From the NCBI GenBank assembly GCA_002350855.1, contig DEFM01000018.1, forward strand, positions 7,613 to 71,612: DNA of 64,000 bases. The letters are read 5' to 3'. The DNA is from Prevotellaceae bacterium UBA2852. GTDB lineage: Bacteria; Bacteroidota; Bacteroidia; Bacteroidales; Bacteroidaceae. The translations under genes were made by a program, and so were the position numbers. Below the pieces are notes generated by a model, which did no database searches, was not told the origin of the DNA, and saw only the letters and a list, made by a program, of their open reading frames with translations. The number at the start of each line of letters is the position of its first letter. The stretch's first letter is position 1. This document shows, one piece after another, positions 8,483 to 17,204 of the stretch.

Positions 8483-9814
8483 TTACAGATTCTTCACACA
8501 TTCCTTGAATTGTTCACCGCGATCCTCCATGTTCTTGAAGAGGTCGAAACTTGCGCAGCATGGACTAAGCAGCACACATGAACCAGGTTTAGCCATTCGA
8601 TAACATGCATCCACACAGTCCTTCATGCTTTTTACGTCAACGATTGGAAGACCAAAGTTGTCAAAATTAGCATGGAGTTTGGTGTTGTCCACTCCAAGGA
8701 AGACAAGTCCAATACATTTTTCCCTGACAAGGTCGTATATCTCACTGTAGTCATTGCCTTTGTCCAAACCGCCAAGAATAAGTACTGTGGGTTGTTTCAT
8801 GCTTTCGAGAGCATACCAGCAGGCATTGACATTAGTAGCCTTGGAGTCGTTGACAAAGTCTACTCCACGAACCCTGCCAGCTTTCTCAAGTCTGTGTTCC
8901 ACACCTGCAAAGCTCTGAAGTCCGCGACGTATGTCATCTTTTGACACACCTGCGATATCCGCAGTGATTCCGGCTGCAAGGGAGTTATAGAGATTATGCT
9001 TGCCTGTGAGTGCCAGTTCTTCCTGTTCCATATTGAACGGAGTCGGCTTTTCAATCACATATTCCTGTTCCTCCACGTACGCTATCGCATCGCTCTCATG
9101 GAACTCAGAGAAAGGATAGAGCTGAGCCTTGAGGTTATATTTATCCAGTTCACGACGTACTATCGGATCATCGTTCCAGAAAATAAACGCATCCTTCTCT
9201 GTCTGGTTGCGAGTGATACGCATCTTAGAATCCACATAGTTCTGCATCTTGAAATCGTAGCGGTCAAGGTGATCAGGAGTGATGTTCATCAGCACAGCTA
9301 TGTCGGCACGGAAGTCATACATGTTGTCAAGCTGGAAGCTGGAGAGTTCTATGACATAGTATTCATGAGGATCCTCTGCCACCTGAAGTGCAAGACTGTT
9401 TCCGATATTTCCCGCCAGACCCACATCATAGTTTGCCTGCTTCAGAATATGATAGATGAGCGAGGTTGTTGTTGTCTTACCATTGGAACCGGTAATACAT
9501 ATCATCTTGGAATTGGTGTAGCGACCGGCAAACTCTATCTCACTCACAATGGGAATTCCTTTTACCTTCACCTTCTGCACCATTGGAGCCTTATCTGGAA
9601 TACCAGGGCTTTTGATTATCTCATCAGCCGAAAGAATCAGTTCCTCGGTGTGATGTCCTTCCTCCCAAGGAATATCATGCTCGTCGAGCATTTTCTTGTA
9701 TTTGTCCTTGATGGCAGAAAGGTCAGAAACAAAGACATCAAAACCCTTCTTCTTAGCCAACACCGCAGCTCCGGCTCCACTTTCCGCTGCTCCTAAAATC
9801 ACTATACGCTTCAT
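8483..9814 (-). CDS. murD: UDP-N-acetylmuramoylalanine--D-glutamate ligase
   Basis: Cytoplasmic Mur ligase adding D-glutamate to UDP-MurNAc-L-Ala. The N-terminal Rossmann motif is ILGAAESGAGAAVLA. The ATP loop is GSNGKTTTT (about residues 109-117). Mur-family signatures are VIELSSFQLD, NITPDHLDRY and the C-terminal VNDSKATN followed by GGLDKGNDY. Length 443 is typical. It starts 10 bases after mraY and ends 45 bases before ftsW. Confidence 0.98.
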   Translation of the reverse strand: MKRIVILGAAESGAGAAVLAKKKGFDVFVSDLSAIKDKYKKMLDEHDIPWEEGHHTEELILSADEIIKSPGIPDKAPMVQKVKVKGIPIVSEIEFAGRYTNSKMICITGSNGKTTTTSLIYHILKQANYDVGLAGNIGNSLALQVAEDPHEYYVIELSSFQLDNMYDFRADIAVLMNITPDHLDRYDFKMQNYVDSKMRITRNQTEKDAFIFWNDDPIVRRELDKYNLKAQLYPFSEFHESDAIAYVEEQEYVIEKPTPFNMEQEELALTGKHNLYNSLAAGITADIAGVSKDDIRRGLQSFAGVEHRLEKAGRVRGVDFVNDSKATNVNACWYALESMKQPTVLILGGLDKGNDYSEIYDLVREKCIGLVFLGVDNTKLHANFDNFGLPIVDVKSMKDCVDACYRMAKPGSCVLLSPCCASFDLFKNMEDRGEQFKECVKNL

Positions 9815-9824
9815 ACGCCTACAC

Positions 9825-11093
9825 TTATCTTATCTTTAATGTTATTATAGTCACTGCTGCAAGCAGAATGCTCACAATCCAGAATCGCAATGTAATCATA
9901 TTCTCATGAAGGAGTGACGTAGGTTTCTTGAAAAAATACTTTGCGTCCGGCAATAAGTCACTCTGGGCAGTGCGGAAATGGTCGTGGATAGGAGTACGTT
10001 TGAATACACGCAGTTTCTTACCATGACGTGTTCCCCACTTCGCTGTACTCACCTGGATAATCACAGACAAACTCTCCACAAAGAAGATTCCACAAAGTAT
10101 CGGCAGAAGCAGCTCCTTGTGTATAATCACTGCAGTTACGGCTATCACACCGCCAATCGCCAAACTACCAGTATCGCCCATAAACACCTTGGCAGGATAA
10201 GTGTTGTACCACAGGAAACCAATCAAAGCTCCTATAAAAGCACAGAGGAACACCACTATTTCCTCACTTCCCGGAATATACATCACATTGAGGTAACTTG
10301 CGAACTTAATATGGCCCGACACATAGGCAAGTATGCCAAGGGCCGTTCCTATGATTGCCGCATTACCGGCACACATTCCGTCCATGCCGTCGTTAAGATT
10401 GGCACCGTTGGAAACAGCCATAATCACGAACGTAGTAACCAGTACAAACAGAATCCACCCGAGCGCTCGTTGTGTTTTGCCGTCACCAACCCAACTGAAT
10501 GCTTCATAATAGTCGAGGTTGTTATTCTTGGCAAATGGCACAGTAGTCACGGTAGACTTTCTCGCCTCACTCTTCTCATAAACAATCTGTCCAGCCTCAA
10601 CCTTCTGGCTAACCTGCTCACTGACCACAGCCTGGGGACTTTGCCAGAGAGTTACACCGATGACAATTCCCAAGGCAAACTGTCCAAGCAGCTTGTAACG
10701 CGGTTTCATACCATCCTTGTTGCCATGCAGTTTGATTCTGTCGTCCAAGAAGCCAAGGAGACCGAACCATAGCACTGTAGCTATAAGCAGAATCATATAC
10801 ACATTCGTCAGTTTGCCCAACAACAGTGCAGGTATGACCACAGCACCGACAATGACGATACCACCCATCGATGGCACTCCGATTTTCTTTACGCCAAACG
10901 GATCAATTTCTGCGCTACGGGCCTTTTCGATATGGCGTTTACGCTTCATATATGTTATGAACGCCTTGCCTGTCCACATCGAGATGATAAGCGAGAACAT
11001 CAGCGCAAGAAGTGAACGGAACGAAACATAGCTCCACATACCTGCACCAGGTATGTTTAATTCGTCAAGAAATTGTGATAGATGGTATAGCAT
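9825..11093 (-). CDS. mraY: Phospho-N-acetylmuramoyl-pentapeptide transferase
   Basis: Integral membrane enzyme that transfers phospho-MurNAc-pentapeptide to undecaprenyl phosphate to give lipid I. About ten transmembrane segments are visible in 422 residues. Family motifs are GVPSMGGIVIV, the aspartate pair in LNDGMDGMCAG, and the loop with GDTGSLAIGG. A histidine-containing PIHDHF loop is near the end. A hydrophilic insert (about 155-205, including a KNNNLDYYEAF stretch) makes it longer than the about 360 residues of E. coli MraY. Such inserts are, as I recall, common in Bacteroidetes. Only 3 bases separate it from murE. Confidence 0.97.
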   Translation of the reverse strand: MLYHLSQFLDELNIPGAGMWSYVSFRSLLALMFSLIISMWTGKAFITYMKRKRHIEKARSAEIDPFGVKKIGVPSMGGIVIVGAVVIPALLLGKLTNVYMILLIATVLWFGLLGFLDDRIKLHGNKDGMKPRYKLLGQFALGIVIGVTLWQSPQAVVSEQVSQKVEAGQIVYEKSEARKSTVTTVPFAKNNNLDYYEAFSWVGDGKTQRALGWILFVLVTTFVIMAVSNGANLNDGMDGMCAGNAAIIGTALGILAYVSGHIKFASYLNVMYIPGSEEIVVFLCAFIGALIGFLWYNTYPAKVFMGDTGSLAIGGVIAVTAVIIHKELLLPILCGIFFVESLSVIIQVSTAKWGTRHGKKLRVFKRTPIHDHFRTAQSDLLPDAKYFFKKPTSLLHENMITLRFWIVSILLAAVTIITLKIR

Positions 11094-11096
11094 ATA

Positions 11097-12548
11097 TTAT
11101 TCCTCCATTGCTTCGCGCAGCACTTCCTTATCGTCGAAATGGTGCTTTACGCCTTTGATTTCCTGATAATCTTCGTGACCCTTGCCTGCAACCAGGATTA
11201 CATCACCTTTCTCTGCCATCATACATGCAGTACGGATGGCTTCGCGACGATCAACAATCGACAGAACTTTCTTCATCTGTTTTGCATCCAGACCTGCGAG
11301 CATGTCGTTGATGATGTCCTGTGGTTCCTCGAAACGAGGGTTATCACTAGTAATAATAACTTTGTCACTCTGCTTTACAGCCTCCTGAGCCATGAGCGGA
11401 CGCTTTCCCTTATCGCGGTTTCCACCTGCTCCGCAAACTGTAATCAACTTGCCTTTTCCGCAAAGCACACCATGAATTGCACGAAGCACATTTTCAAGTG
11501 CGTCTGGCGTATGAGCATAATCCACAATTGCAGTATATCCCTGCGGAGAACGGATTGACTCAAGACGTCCGCTTACAGGCTTCATTGCACTCATTGCCAC
11601 AAGCACATTCATAGGCTTTTCACCCAGCATGACTGCTGCGCCGTACACCGCAAGCAGATTCGACACATTGAATTTACCCACGAACTGAACTCCGACTTCC
11701 TGCCCGTTGATTTCCAGATACATTCCCTCGAAGTGACACTCCAGAATCTTAGCCTTGAAATCCGCTTCCTGCTGCACTGAATATGTGCGAACAGTTGCCT
11801 TGGTATTCTGAACCATAACCATACCGTTCTTGTCATCTGCATTCGTAATTGCAAATGCAGTTTTCGGCAGTTGGTCGAAGAACTGCTTCTTTGCATGAAG
11901 ATAGTTCTCAAATGTCTTATGATAGTCCAAGTGGTCACGGGTCAGGTTTGTAAAGAGGCCACCAACAAACTTCAGTCCGCCTATACGGTTCTGAACAACA
12001 GAGTGTGAGCTGACTTCCATGAACACATATTCACAACCTGCCTCAACCATCTGCGCCAGCAACTCGTTAAGAGTGATAGGATCGGGAGTGGTATGATCAG
12101 TGTGCAAAGCCGTTCCGTCAATATAGTTACAAACCGTGGACAGAAGTCCGCATTTGTATCCCAACGCACGGAACAGGTTATAAAGCGTAGTGGCAATCGT
12201 GGTCTTTCCGTTCGTACCGGTAACACCTACGAGTTTCACTTTCTCAGAAGGACGTCCGAAGAATGTTGTGGCTATTTCGCCTACAACCTGTTCGGAGTTG
12301 TCAACTTGCACAAATGTCACATTTTCAGGAGCAGATTCTGGTATCTGTTCACAAACCACAGCCGATGCACCGGCTTCGATTGCACGGCCGATATAGTTGT
12401 GACCGTCTGCCTGAGTGCCTCGCACAGCGATAAACAAATGGTTCGATTGCACTTTACGCGAATCGATATCCACACCCAATACGTTAACATCTGCATTACC
12501 TTGAATCTTCAAGGGTTTCAGTCTTTGTACAAGTTCTGAGAGTTTCAT
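11097..12548 (-). CDS. murE: UDP-MurNAc-tripeptide ligase MurE, meso-DAP type
   Basis: Cytoplasmic Mur ligase adding the third stem-peptide residue. The ATP loop is GTNGKTTIA (about residues 110-118). The family motif [11 protein letters not shown], with the lysine that is normally carbamylated further on, is present. The amino-acid selectivity loop reads SDNPRFEEP (about 402-410). DNPR is the motif of meso-diaminopimelate-adding enzymes, whereas lysine-adding enzymes have another sequence here, so the peptidoglycan should contain meso-DAP. Length 483 is normal. No murF follows in this cluster. Confidence 0.97.
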   Translation of the reverse strand: MKLSELVQRLKPLKIQGNADVNVLGVDIDSRKVQSNHLFIAVRGTQADGHNYIGRAIEAGASAVVCEQIPESAPENVTFVQVDNSEQVVGEIATTFFGRPSEKVKLVGVTGTNGKTTIATTLYNLFRALGYKCGLLSTVCNYIDGTALHTDHTTPDPITLNELLAQMVEAGCEYVFMEVSSHSVVQNRIGGLKFVGGLFTNLTRDHLDYHKTFENYLHAKKQFFDQLPKTAFAITNADDKNGMVMVQNTKATVRTYSVQQEADFKAKILECHFEGMYLEINGQEVGVQFVGKFNVSNLLAVYGAAVMLGEKPMNVLVAMSAMKPVSGRLESIRSPQGYTAIVDYAHTPDALENVLRAIHGVLCGKGKLITVCGAGGNRDKGKRPLMAQEAVKQSDKVIITSDNPRFEEPQDIINDMLAGLDAKQMKKVLSIVDRREAIRTACMMAEKGDVILVAGKGHEDYQEIKGVKHHFDDKEVLREAMEE

Positions 12549-12558
12549 ATTTGTCTTA

Positions 12559-14742
12559 TTAATTTAGTTCTATTACTATAGTTCTTCCAGGTTTTATCTT
12601 TGTTCCTGCAGCAATGCTTTGAGAATGAACCTTGCCCTTACCGTGAACCTTGGCTTTCATGCCTCTGCTTTCGATTGCGAAAATTGCATCACGCGCACCC
12701 ATTCCCTCCAAATTAGGGACTGTAGATGAGTCAGTGTGGAGCGTTGTGAATACTACAGAGTTGTCAGAGCGTGCAGCAGTCGCGAACTTTGATTTCAGCG
12801 ACGAAGAATTATTAGGAACTTGAAGGAAGTCAAGCACACCCTTCGCTGCATCCACATTTCCAGTCTTCACGTTCGGAACGAGCACAGAAGTGGAGTCTCG
12901 TGCCGTACTTACATCAGCAGTCACGACTTTGGAGTAAACCCTGTCTGCAATTTCGCTAAATACAGGTCCGCAGAATCCACCACCCGATGCACCGCCAATA
13001 CGTGTCTGTATATTGACTATACAAGTATACTTAGGCTGGTCAGATGGGAAATAGCCACAGAATGACACGAAGTGCATACCTCCGCGATAGCTTCCGTTCA
13101 CCACCACCTGCGCAGTTCCCGTCTTGCCAGATACGCTGAAGAACTTACTACGGGCTTTCTTTCCTGTGCCACGAGGGTCGTTAACCACTTGCTTGAGGAT
13201 ATTCTGAATCTGTTCCAACGTTTTTGGCTTACAGATTTGTTCTTTTATAACTTCAACAGGGAATTCCTCAACCATCTCTCCATTTCTGGAAATACCTTTT
13301 GCAAAACGAGGACGTACCATTTTTCCACCGTTGGCAATGGCATTATAGAATGTACATGTCTGAATTGGCGGAATCAATGCACCATAGCCAATCGACATCC
13401 ACGGAATTGACGGACCTGCCCAGTGTTTGTTTTCCTTTGGTCCGAGGATCAGAGGATTACGCACACCACGAAGAGGGATGCCAAGCGGTGTACCAATACC
13501 CACACGCTTCAGTCCTGCAATAAATTTCTCTGGTTGATTATGATAGTGAGCATCGATCAGTTTACTAACTCCAACGTTAGAAGAGTGTATCATGGCGTGC
13601 GCCACGTCAATCACTCCATAACCTCCGTAGGTATTCCAACCAGAGTCTTTCATGTACAATCCGTACATCTTGCAAACTCCATTGCCCGTATCTACTACAT
13701 CGTTGATATCTATTTCTCCGTCATCAAGAGCCACCATTATCGATGCCGTCTTGAATGTAGAACCAGGTTCCATTGCCGCACCCATTGCGTAGTCTGAACG
13801 CTCATAGTACGAAGTTCTGTCCGCAGAGTCACGCTCAAGGTTCACCATTGCCTTAACGTCTCCTGTTGCGGTTTCCATAAGGATAACCACACCGAATTCA
13901 GCATCGGTTTCAATCAGGCGTTTACGCAATGCACTCTCACAGGCATCCTGCAACGACACGTCAATAGTAGAAACGAGGTCATATCCGTTAACAGGCTCAC
14001 GGTCTACGATTTCAATGTTTCTTCCGCGAATACGTCTGCGTCTTACGAGACCATTCTCTCCTCTAAGCAGAGAGTCATATGCACGCTCAAGGCCATAGAT
14101 AGGTTCACCAGTCTGTCCGCTCAGTCTTCCCAGCACTTTACTTGCAAGAGAGCCGAATGGTCTCTTGCGGTTGTGACGGATTGAATCCACAAGACCGCTC
14201 TGGTATTTGTTCTTCATATTGAATATCGGCAGTTGCTTGAGCTGCTGGAACTGCACATAATTTAATATATAGCCGGGGCAGATGTCGAAGTAACGTGCTC
14301 TCTTCTGCATTCCTTTGAGAATGTGTTCGCGATATCCTTTGGCATCAAGTGCGGGACAGATGTCTGCCAGTCCCGTAGATATGGTGTCAAGATTGGCGAG
14401 AATCATAGAATCGCGCATCTGAATAAGCGAATCACGCTGATGATGGAGCTTGGGATCAGATGTGTCTTTCGGGATTCCTGCCATAAAATCGAAATGCACC
14501 TTATAATTAGGCAGGCTGCTTGCCATCAGTTCTCCATTGGCAGAAAGGATATTTCCGCGCATTGGGGGTTTAGGCACGCTGTCTCTTTCACCGTTATAGT
14601 TCTCAAAGCGCTCCTTCATCCATTTCTCACGATCAACAGTCATAGTTTTCAGCATGAAATAGAGTATTCCGATTGCGGCAAGGATTGCAAGCGCAACTAT
14701 AAACGGGAACTTCCCTGATATGTATTTCTTATCGAATTTCAC
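12559..14742 (-). CDS. ftsI: Septal transpeptidase FtsI/PBP3 with C-terminal PASTA domain
   Basis: Class B penicillin-binding protein of 727 residues, which cross-links septal peptidoglycan with FtsW. One N-terminal transmembrane helix (about residues 14-32) is followed by the dimerisation/pedestal domain ([15 protein letters not shown]). The transpeptidase domain has SxxK in GSTFKT (about 324-329), SxN in SSN (about 385) and KTG in SGKTGTAQ (about 537-544). The last 60 residues, starting [13 protein letters not shown], form a PASTA-like domain. PASTA occurs in some class B PBPs outside Proteobacteria. It lies 10 bases upstream of murE and 56 bases downstream of the ftsL-like gene. Confidence 0.96.
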   Translation of the reverse strand: MKFDKKYISGKFPFIVALAILAAIGILYFMLKTMTVDREKWMKERFENYNGERDSVPKPPMRGNILSANGELMASSLPNYKVHFDFMAGIPKDTSDPKLHHQRDSLIQMRDSMILANLDTISTGLADICPALDAKGYREHILKGMQKRARYFDICPGYILNYVQFQQLKQLPIFNMKNKYQSGLVDSIRHNRKRPFGSLASKVLGRLSGQTGEPIYGLERAYDSLLRGENGLVRRRRIRGRNIEIVDREPVNGYDLVSTIDVSLQDACESALRKRLIETDAEFGVVILMETATGDVKAMVNLERDSADRTSYYERSDYAMGAAMEPGSTFKTASIMVALDDGEIDINDVVDTGNGVCKMYGLYMKDSGWNTYGGYGVIDVAHAMIHSSNVGVSKLIDAHYHNQPEKFIAGLKRVGIGTPLGIPLRGVRNPLILGPKENKHWAGPSIPWMSIGYGALIPPIQTCTFYNAIANGGKMVRPRFAKGISRNGEMVEEFPVEVIKEQICKPKTLEQIQNILKQVVNDPRGTGKKARSKFFSVSGKTGTAQVVVNGSYRGGMHFVSFCGYFPSDQPKYTCIVNIQTRIGGASGGGFCGPVFSEIADRVYSKVVTADVSTARDSTSVLVPNVKTGNVDAAKGVLDFLQVPNNSSSLKSKFATAARSDNSVVFTTLHTDSSTVPNLEGMGARDAIFAIESRGMKAKVHGKGKVHSQSIAAGTKIKPGRTIVIELN

Positions 14743-14798
14743 TCGAGAAAATGTTTATTATCATTTTTACTTTTTTATCATCTCTTATCGGGTTACCA

Positions 14799-15455
14799 TC
14801 ACTCTTCCTTGGTGACATCTGAGGGGCTTTCGCTTTTTATCTCAAATGGAGGAGTATGTGATGAGAACAGCGTTGTATCACCCATTTCGAGGAGTTGTTC
14901 CTCAACTTTTGACTGACGAGTAGCGTTGGTTAGTTCACTCGATTGAGTGAGGACCTTATAGCGCTCTTCCTGCAACTGCAGTTCCAGCGAGTCTATGGTT
15001 ATGATGTCCTGCTGACTTGCATAACGATTTCCGGTATAAAGAAGCAGAAGAATCACCACAAAGAAGATGAAAGCAATCTGCTTAAGGAAAAAGCGGCTTT
15101 GGAATATATCACCTCCAATGATTGAGCGAAGGGAAACATGTCCGAATTTATCCTCTTTCAGATCCTCATCATCAGTGTACTTCTCTATCGTCTCCTTTAT
15201 TTCCTTTTCATGCTGATCTTTTTTCGTACGAGCCTTTCTCTCTTTCTTTTCCTCTTTGTCTTCCTTCTCTTTCTCCTTTACCTCTTCTTCTATCACCTCA
15301 TTTTCCTCTTCTTCGGCATTTTCTTCATCATCCTCTTCTTCCTCATCGTCATCGGGCACGACAGCATCATCGACGTCTTCTGATTCATAATCTTCCAATG
15401 CACGACGTTTCATTTCGTCAAAGGAATCTGTATTTTGTAGTTCTTTTTTAGCCAT
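14799..15455 (-). CDS. ftsL: FtsL-like divisome protein with a long acidic N-terminus
   Basis: Positioned between rsmH and ftsI, where ftsL lies in dcw clusters. The C-terminal half fits FtsL: one membrane helix (about residues 124-142, QIAFIFFVVILLLLYTG) followed by a short periplasmic helical segment with heptad-like character (IDSLELQLQEERYKVLTQ). The N-terminal about 120 residues are unlike ordinary FtsL. They are almost entirely Glu, Asp and Lys (runs such as DDDEEEEDDEENAEEEE, then KEKEKEDKEEKKERKARTKK) and would be cytoplasmic and disordered. The call rests on position and topology because FtsL sequences are barely conserved. Confidence 0.85.
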   Translation of the reverse strand: MAKKELQNTDSFDEMKRRALEDYESEDVDDAVVPDDDEEEEDDEENAEEEENEVIEEEVKEKEKEDKEEKKERKARTKKDQHEKEIKETIEKYTDDEDLKEDKFGHVSLRSIIGGDIFQSRFFLKQIAFIFFVVILLLLYTGNRYASQQDIITIDSLELQLQEERYKVLTQSSELTNATRQSKVEEQLLEMGDTTLFSSHTPPFEIKSESPSDVTKEE

Positions 15456-15476
15456 ATACGCAATTATTTAATCTTC

Positions 15477-16403
15477 TCATATACGCTCTGCGACTCTCAG
15501 TTTCGCACTGCGGCTACGAGGATTATTTGTCTGCTCTTCTGCAGAAGGAATAATCACTTTATTGTTCACCAAGCGCAAGGGGACACTGATTCTTCCGAAG
15601 AAATCTTTCTGTTCCTGTCCGTCACAGTTGCCTGTACGCATCATATTCTTTACGATTCTGTCCTCAAGCGAATGGTATGTAATCACCACCAGACGGCCAC
15701 CCGGACGCAACATCTCCACTGCCTGGTTTAGCATATCTCGCAATGCATCCATCTCATGGTTCACTTCTATGCGCAATGCCTGAAACACTCTTGCGAGGTC
15801 TTTCTTCTGCTGGCCTTCGTTGCTCATTCCTGGCAAGACATCTATAAACTGTCCGACTGTCTGCAAAGGGTTTTTCTGACGAGCCTTGACTATTGCTGAA
15901 GCCAACTTGCGGCTCTGACGTAGTTCTCCATAGAGGTAGAGTACCTGAGCCAGCTGCTCTTCGCTATAGGTGTTTACCACATCAGCTGCTGTGAGTCGTG
16001 CGCTCTGATTCATGCGCATATCCAGTTTGGAGTCGAAGCGAAATGAAAAGCCGCGTTCGCTGTCATCGAAATGATGAGATGAAACACCCAGGTCTGCAAG
16101 CAGGCCGTCTATCTGCTCTTCACCGTAATAACGCAGGAAATTCTTCAAATAGCGGAAATTGCTTCTCACGAATGTGAAACATGAATCCGAATCCATCATT
16201 TCCGCATTGTCTGCTGCATCAGCATCCTGATCAAATGAATAGAGATGTCCGCTACCAGCCTTATGGATACGGCTCAGAATCTCTTTCGAGTGTCCGCCTC
16301 CGCCAAATGTGACGTCAACATACACTCCTCCTGCCTTGATATCCAATCCATCGACGCTTTCATTAAGCATCACAGGCACATGGTATACAATCTCCCGCTC
16401 CAA
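15477..16403 (-). CDS. rsmH: 16S rRNA m4C1402 methyltransferase RsmH
   Basis: SAM-dependent N4-methyltransferase of 16S rRNA C1402, formerly MraW. Recognisable elements are the N-terminal YHVPVMLNESVDGL, the SAM loop DVTFGGGGHSKEIL (about residues 30-43), the DGLLADLGVSSHHFDD signature, the RGFSFRFDSKLDMRM segment and VITYHSLEDRIVK near the end. Length 308 is normal. It follows mraZ by 28 bases, as in nearly all dcw clusters. Confidence 0.98.
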   Translation of the reverse strand: MEREIVYHVPVMLNESVDGLDIKAGGVYVDVTFGGGGHSKEILSRIHKAGSGHLYSFDQDADAADNAEMMDSDSCFTFVRSNFRYLKNFLRYYGEEQIDGLLADLGVSSHHFDDSERGFSFRFDSKLDMRMNQSARLTAADVVNTYSEEQLAQVLYLYGELRQSRKLASAIVKARQKNPLQTVGQFIDVLPGMSNEGQQKKDLARVFQALRIEVNHEMDALRDMLNQAVEMLRPGGRLVVITYHSLEDRIVKNMMRTGNCDGQEQKDFFGRISVPLRLVNNKVIIPSAEEQTNNPRSRSAKLRVAERI

Positions 16404-16431
16404 AAGAAAAAGACTAATTAAAAATTAAAAA

Positions 16432-16887
16432 TTATTCTTCACTCCCTTTTCCCATCAGTTCCTGCAGGTTGTCACCCAGAGAATCAGATGTAGCGAGGTG
16501 AGCTTCCAGTTGGTCTTTAGCCCATACTTCAATATGGTCGTCAACTGCAAGGAATCGCACATCCTGATCAATCTTCGCATATTGCAACTTGCGTTTGTTA
16601 ATCAGGAAACGACCATTGCTGTCGAGTTCCACAATCTCAGCTTCAGCCACAAACTGACGCATCATTGTCTGATGCTGACCATTCCAGCGGTTAAGACGCA
16701 TGCGCATTTCGTCGAGCATCTCTTCCCACAAGCTCTCAGGATAGAGAACCAGACACTGCTGGAACAAATCCGCACGAAGAACCAGACGCTCCTCTCCTGC
16801 CGCACTGAGCATCTTGCGCAATGCAGCCGGCAGGAACACGCGTCCTTTGGCATCGGTCTTTGCTGGATAGTCACCTATGAATCTCAT
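16432..16887 (-). CDS. mraZ: Transcriptional regulator MraZ
   Basis: First gene of the dcw cluster, encoding a 151-residue AbrB-fold DNA-binding protein with two SpoVT-AbrB-like halves: DAKGRVFLPAALRKML at about residues 12-27 and DSNGRFLINKRKLQYA in the second half. In E. coli MraZ represses its own operon by binding TGGGN repeats with 5-base spacers. Two such repeats sit in the promoter here (16995-17012), which supports autoregulation. Length is typical. Confidence 0.96.
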   Translation of the reverse strand: MRFIGDYPAKTDAKGRVFLPAALRKMLSAAGEERLVLRADLFQQCLVLYPESLWEEMLDEMRMRLNRWNGQHQTMMRQFVAEAEIVELDSNGRFLINKRKLQYAKIDQDVRFLAVDDHIEVWAKDQLEAHLATSDSLGDNLQELMGKGSEE

Positions 16888-16980
16888 TTCCTTTGAACTT
16901 TAGTCGTATCTAAACGGTTTTTGTCTCCACAACGCACCATCATTTTGTGCAATGCAGAGAGTTTTTGCATCAAATTTTTG

Positions 16981-16988
16981 CAAATGTA
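16981..16988 (-). promoter_or_regulatory. dcw operon promoter, -7 element
   Basis: The minus strand reads TACATTTG, a full match to TAnnTTTG, about 95 bases upstream of mraZ. A TTTG lies further upstream, but with a 23-base spacer instead of the usual 19-21, so the -33 box is weak. Confidence 0.55.
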
Positions 16989-16994
16989 CAAAAA

Positions 16995-17012
16995 TTCCCC
17001 ACATTTCCCCAC
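16995..17012 (-). promoter_or_regulatory. two MraZ-type boxes (operator)
   Basis: On the minus strand the sequence contains TGGGG-AAATG-TGGGG, two direct repeats with a 5-base spacer (10-base period). This is the arrangement described for MraZ binding in E. coli (TGGGN, 5-base spacer). The boxes lie just upstream of the -7 element, where a bound protein would block RNA polymerase. Confidence 0.6.
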
Positions 17013-17130
17013 AAAAATTATAAAAAATTTTGAAAAAAGTTTTCAACACCATGTTTAAAACTCTTTTTCCTCTCAAAATCAACAGTTTTCATTTTTACAT
17101 AAAAGTGGGGCGTTTCTCAGCAAAAGCATA

Positions 17131-17175
17131 AAAAAAGAGAACCCTCAAGACCATTTCGGTCCTAAGGGTTCTCTG
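17131..17175 (-). terminator. rho-independent terminator of the GH51 gene
   Basis: A 10-bp stem (AGAGAACCCT at 17136-17145 and AGGGTTCTCT at 17165-17174), with an inner GACC/GGTC stem, is followed on the minus strand by a run of T. It lies 30-75 bases after the arabinofuranosidase stop. Confidence 0.85.
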
Positions 17176-17204
17176 TTATTGGATAGAATGAAAATCTGAT
17201 GAAA

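Larger units (their letters stand above)
16888..17204. other. intergenic region between mraZ and the GH51 gene
   Basis: No gene was seen. The region holds the dcw promoter with MraZ-type boxes (16981-17012) and an AT-rich stretch up to about 17100. The terminator of the upstream arabinofuranosidase transcript is at 17131-17175. Confidence 0.8.
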
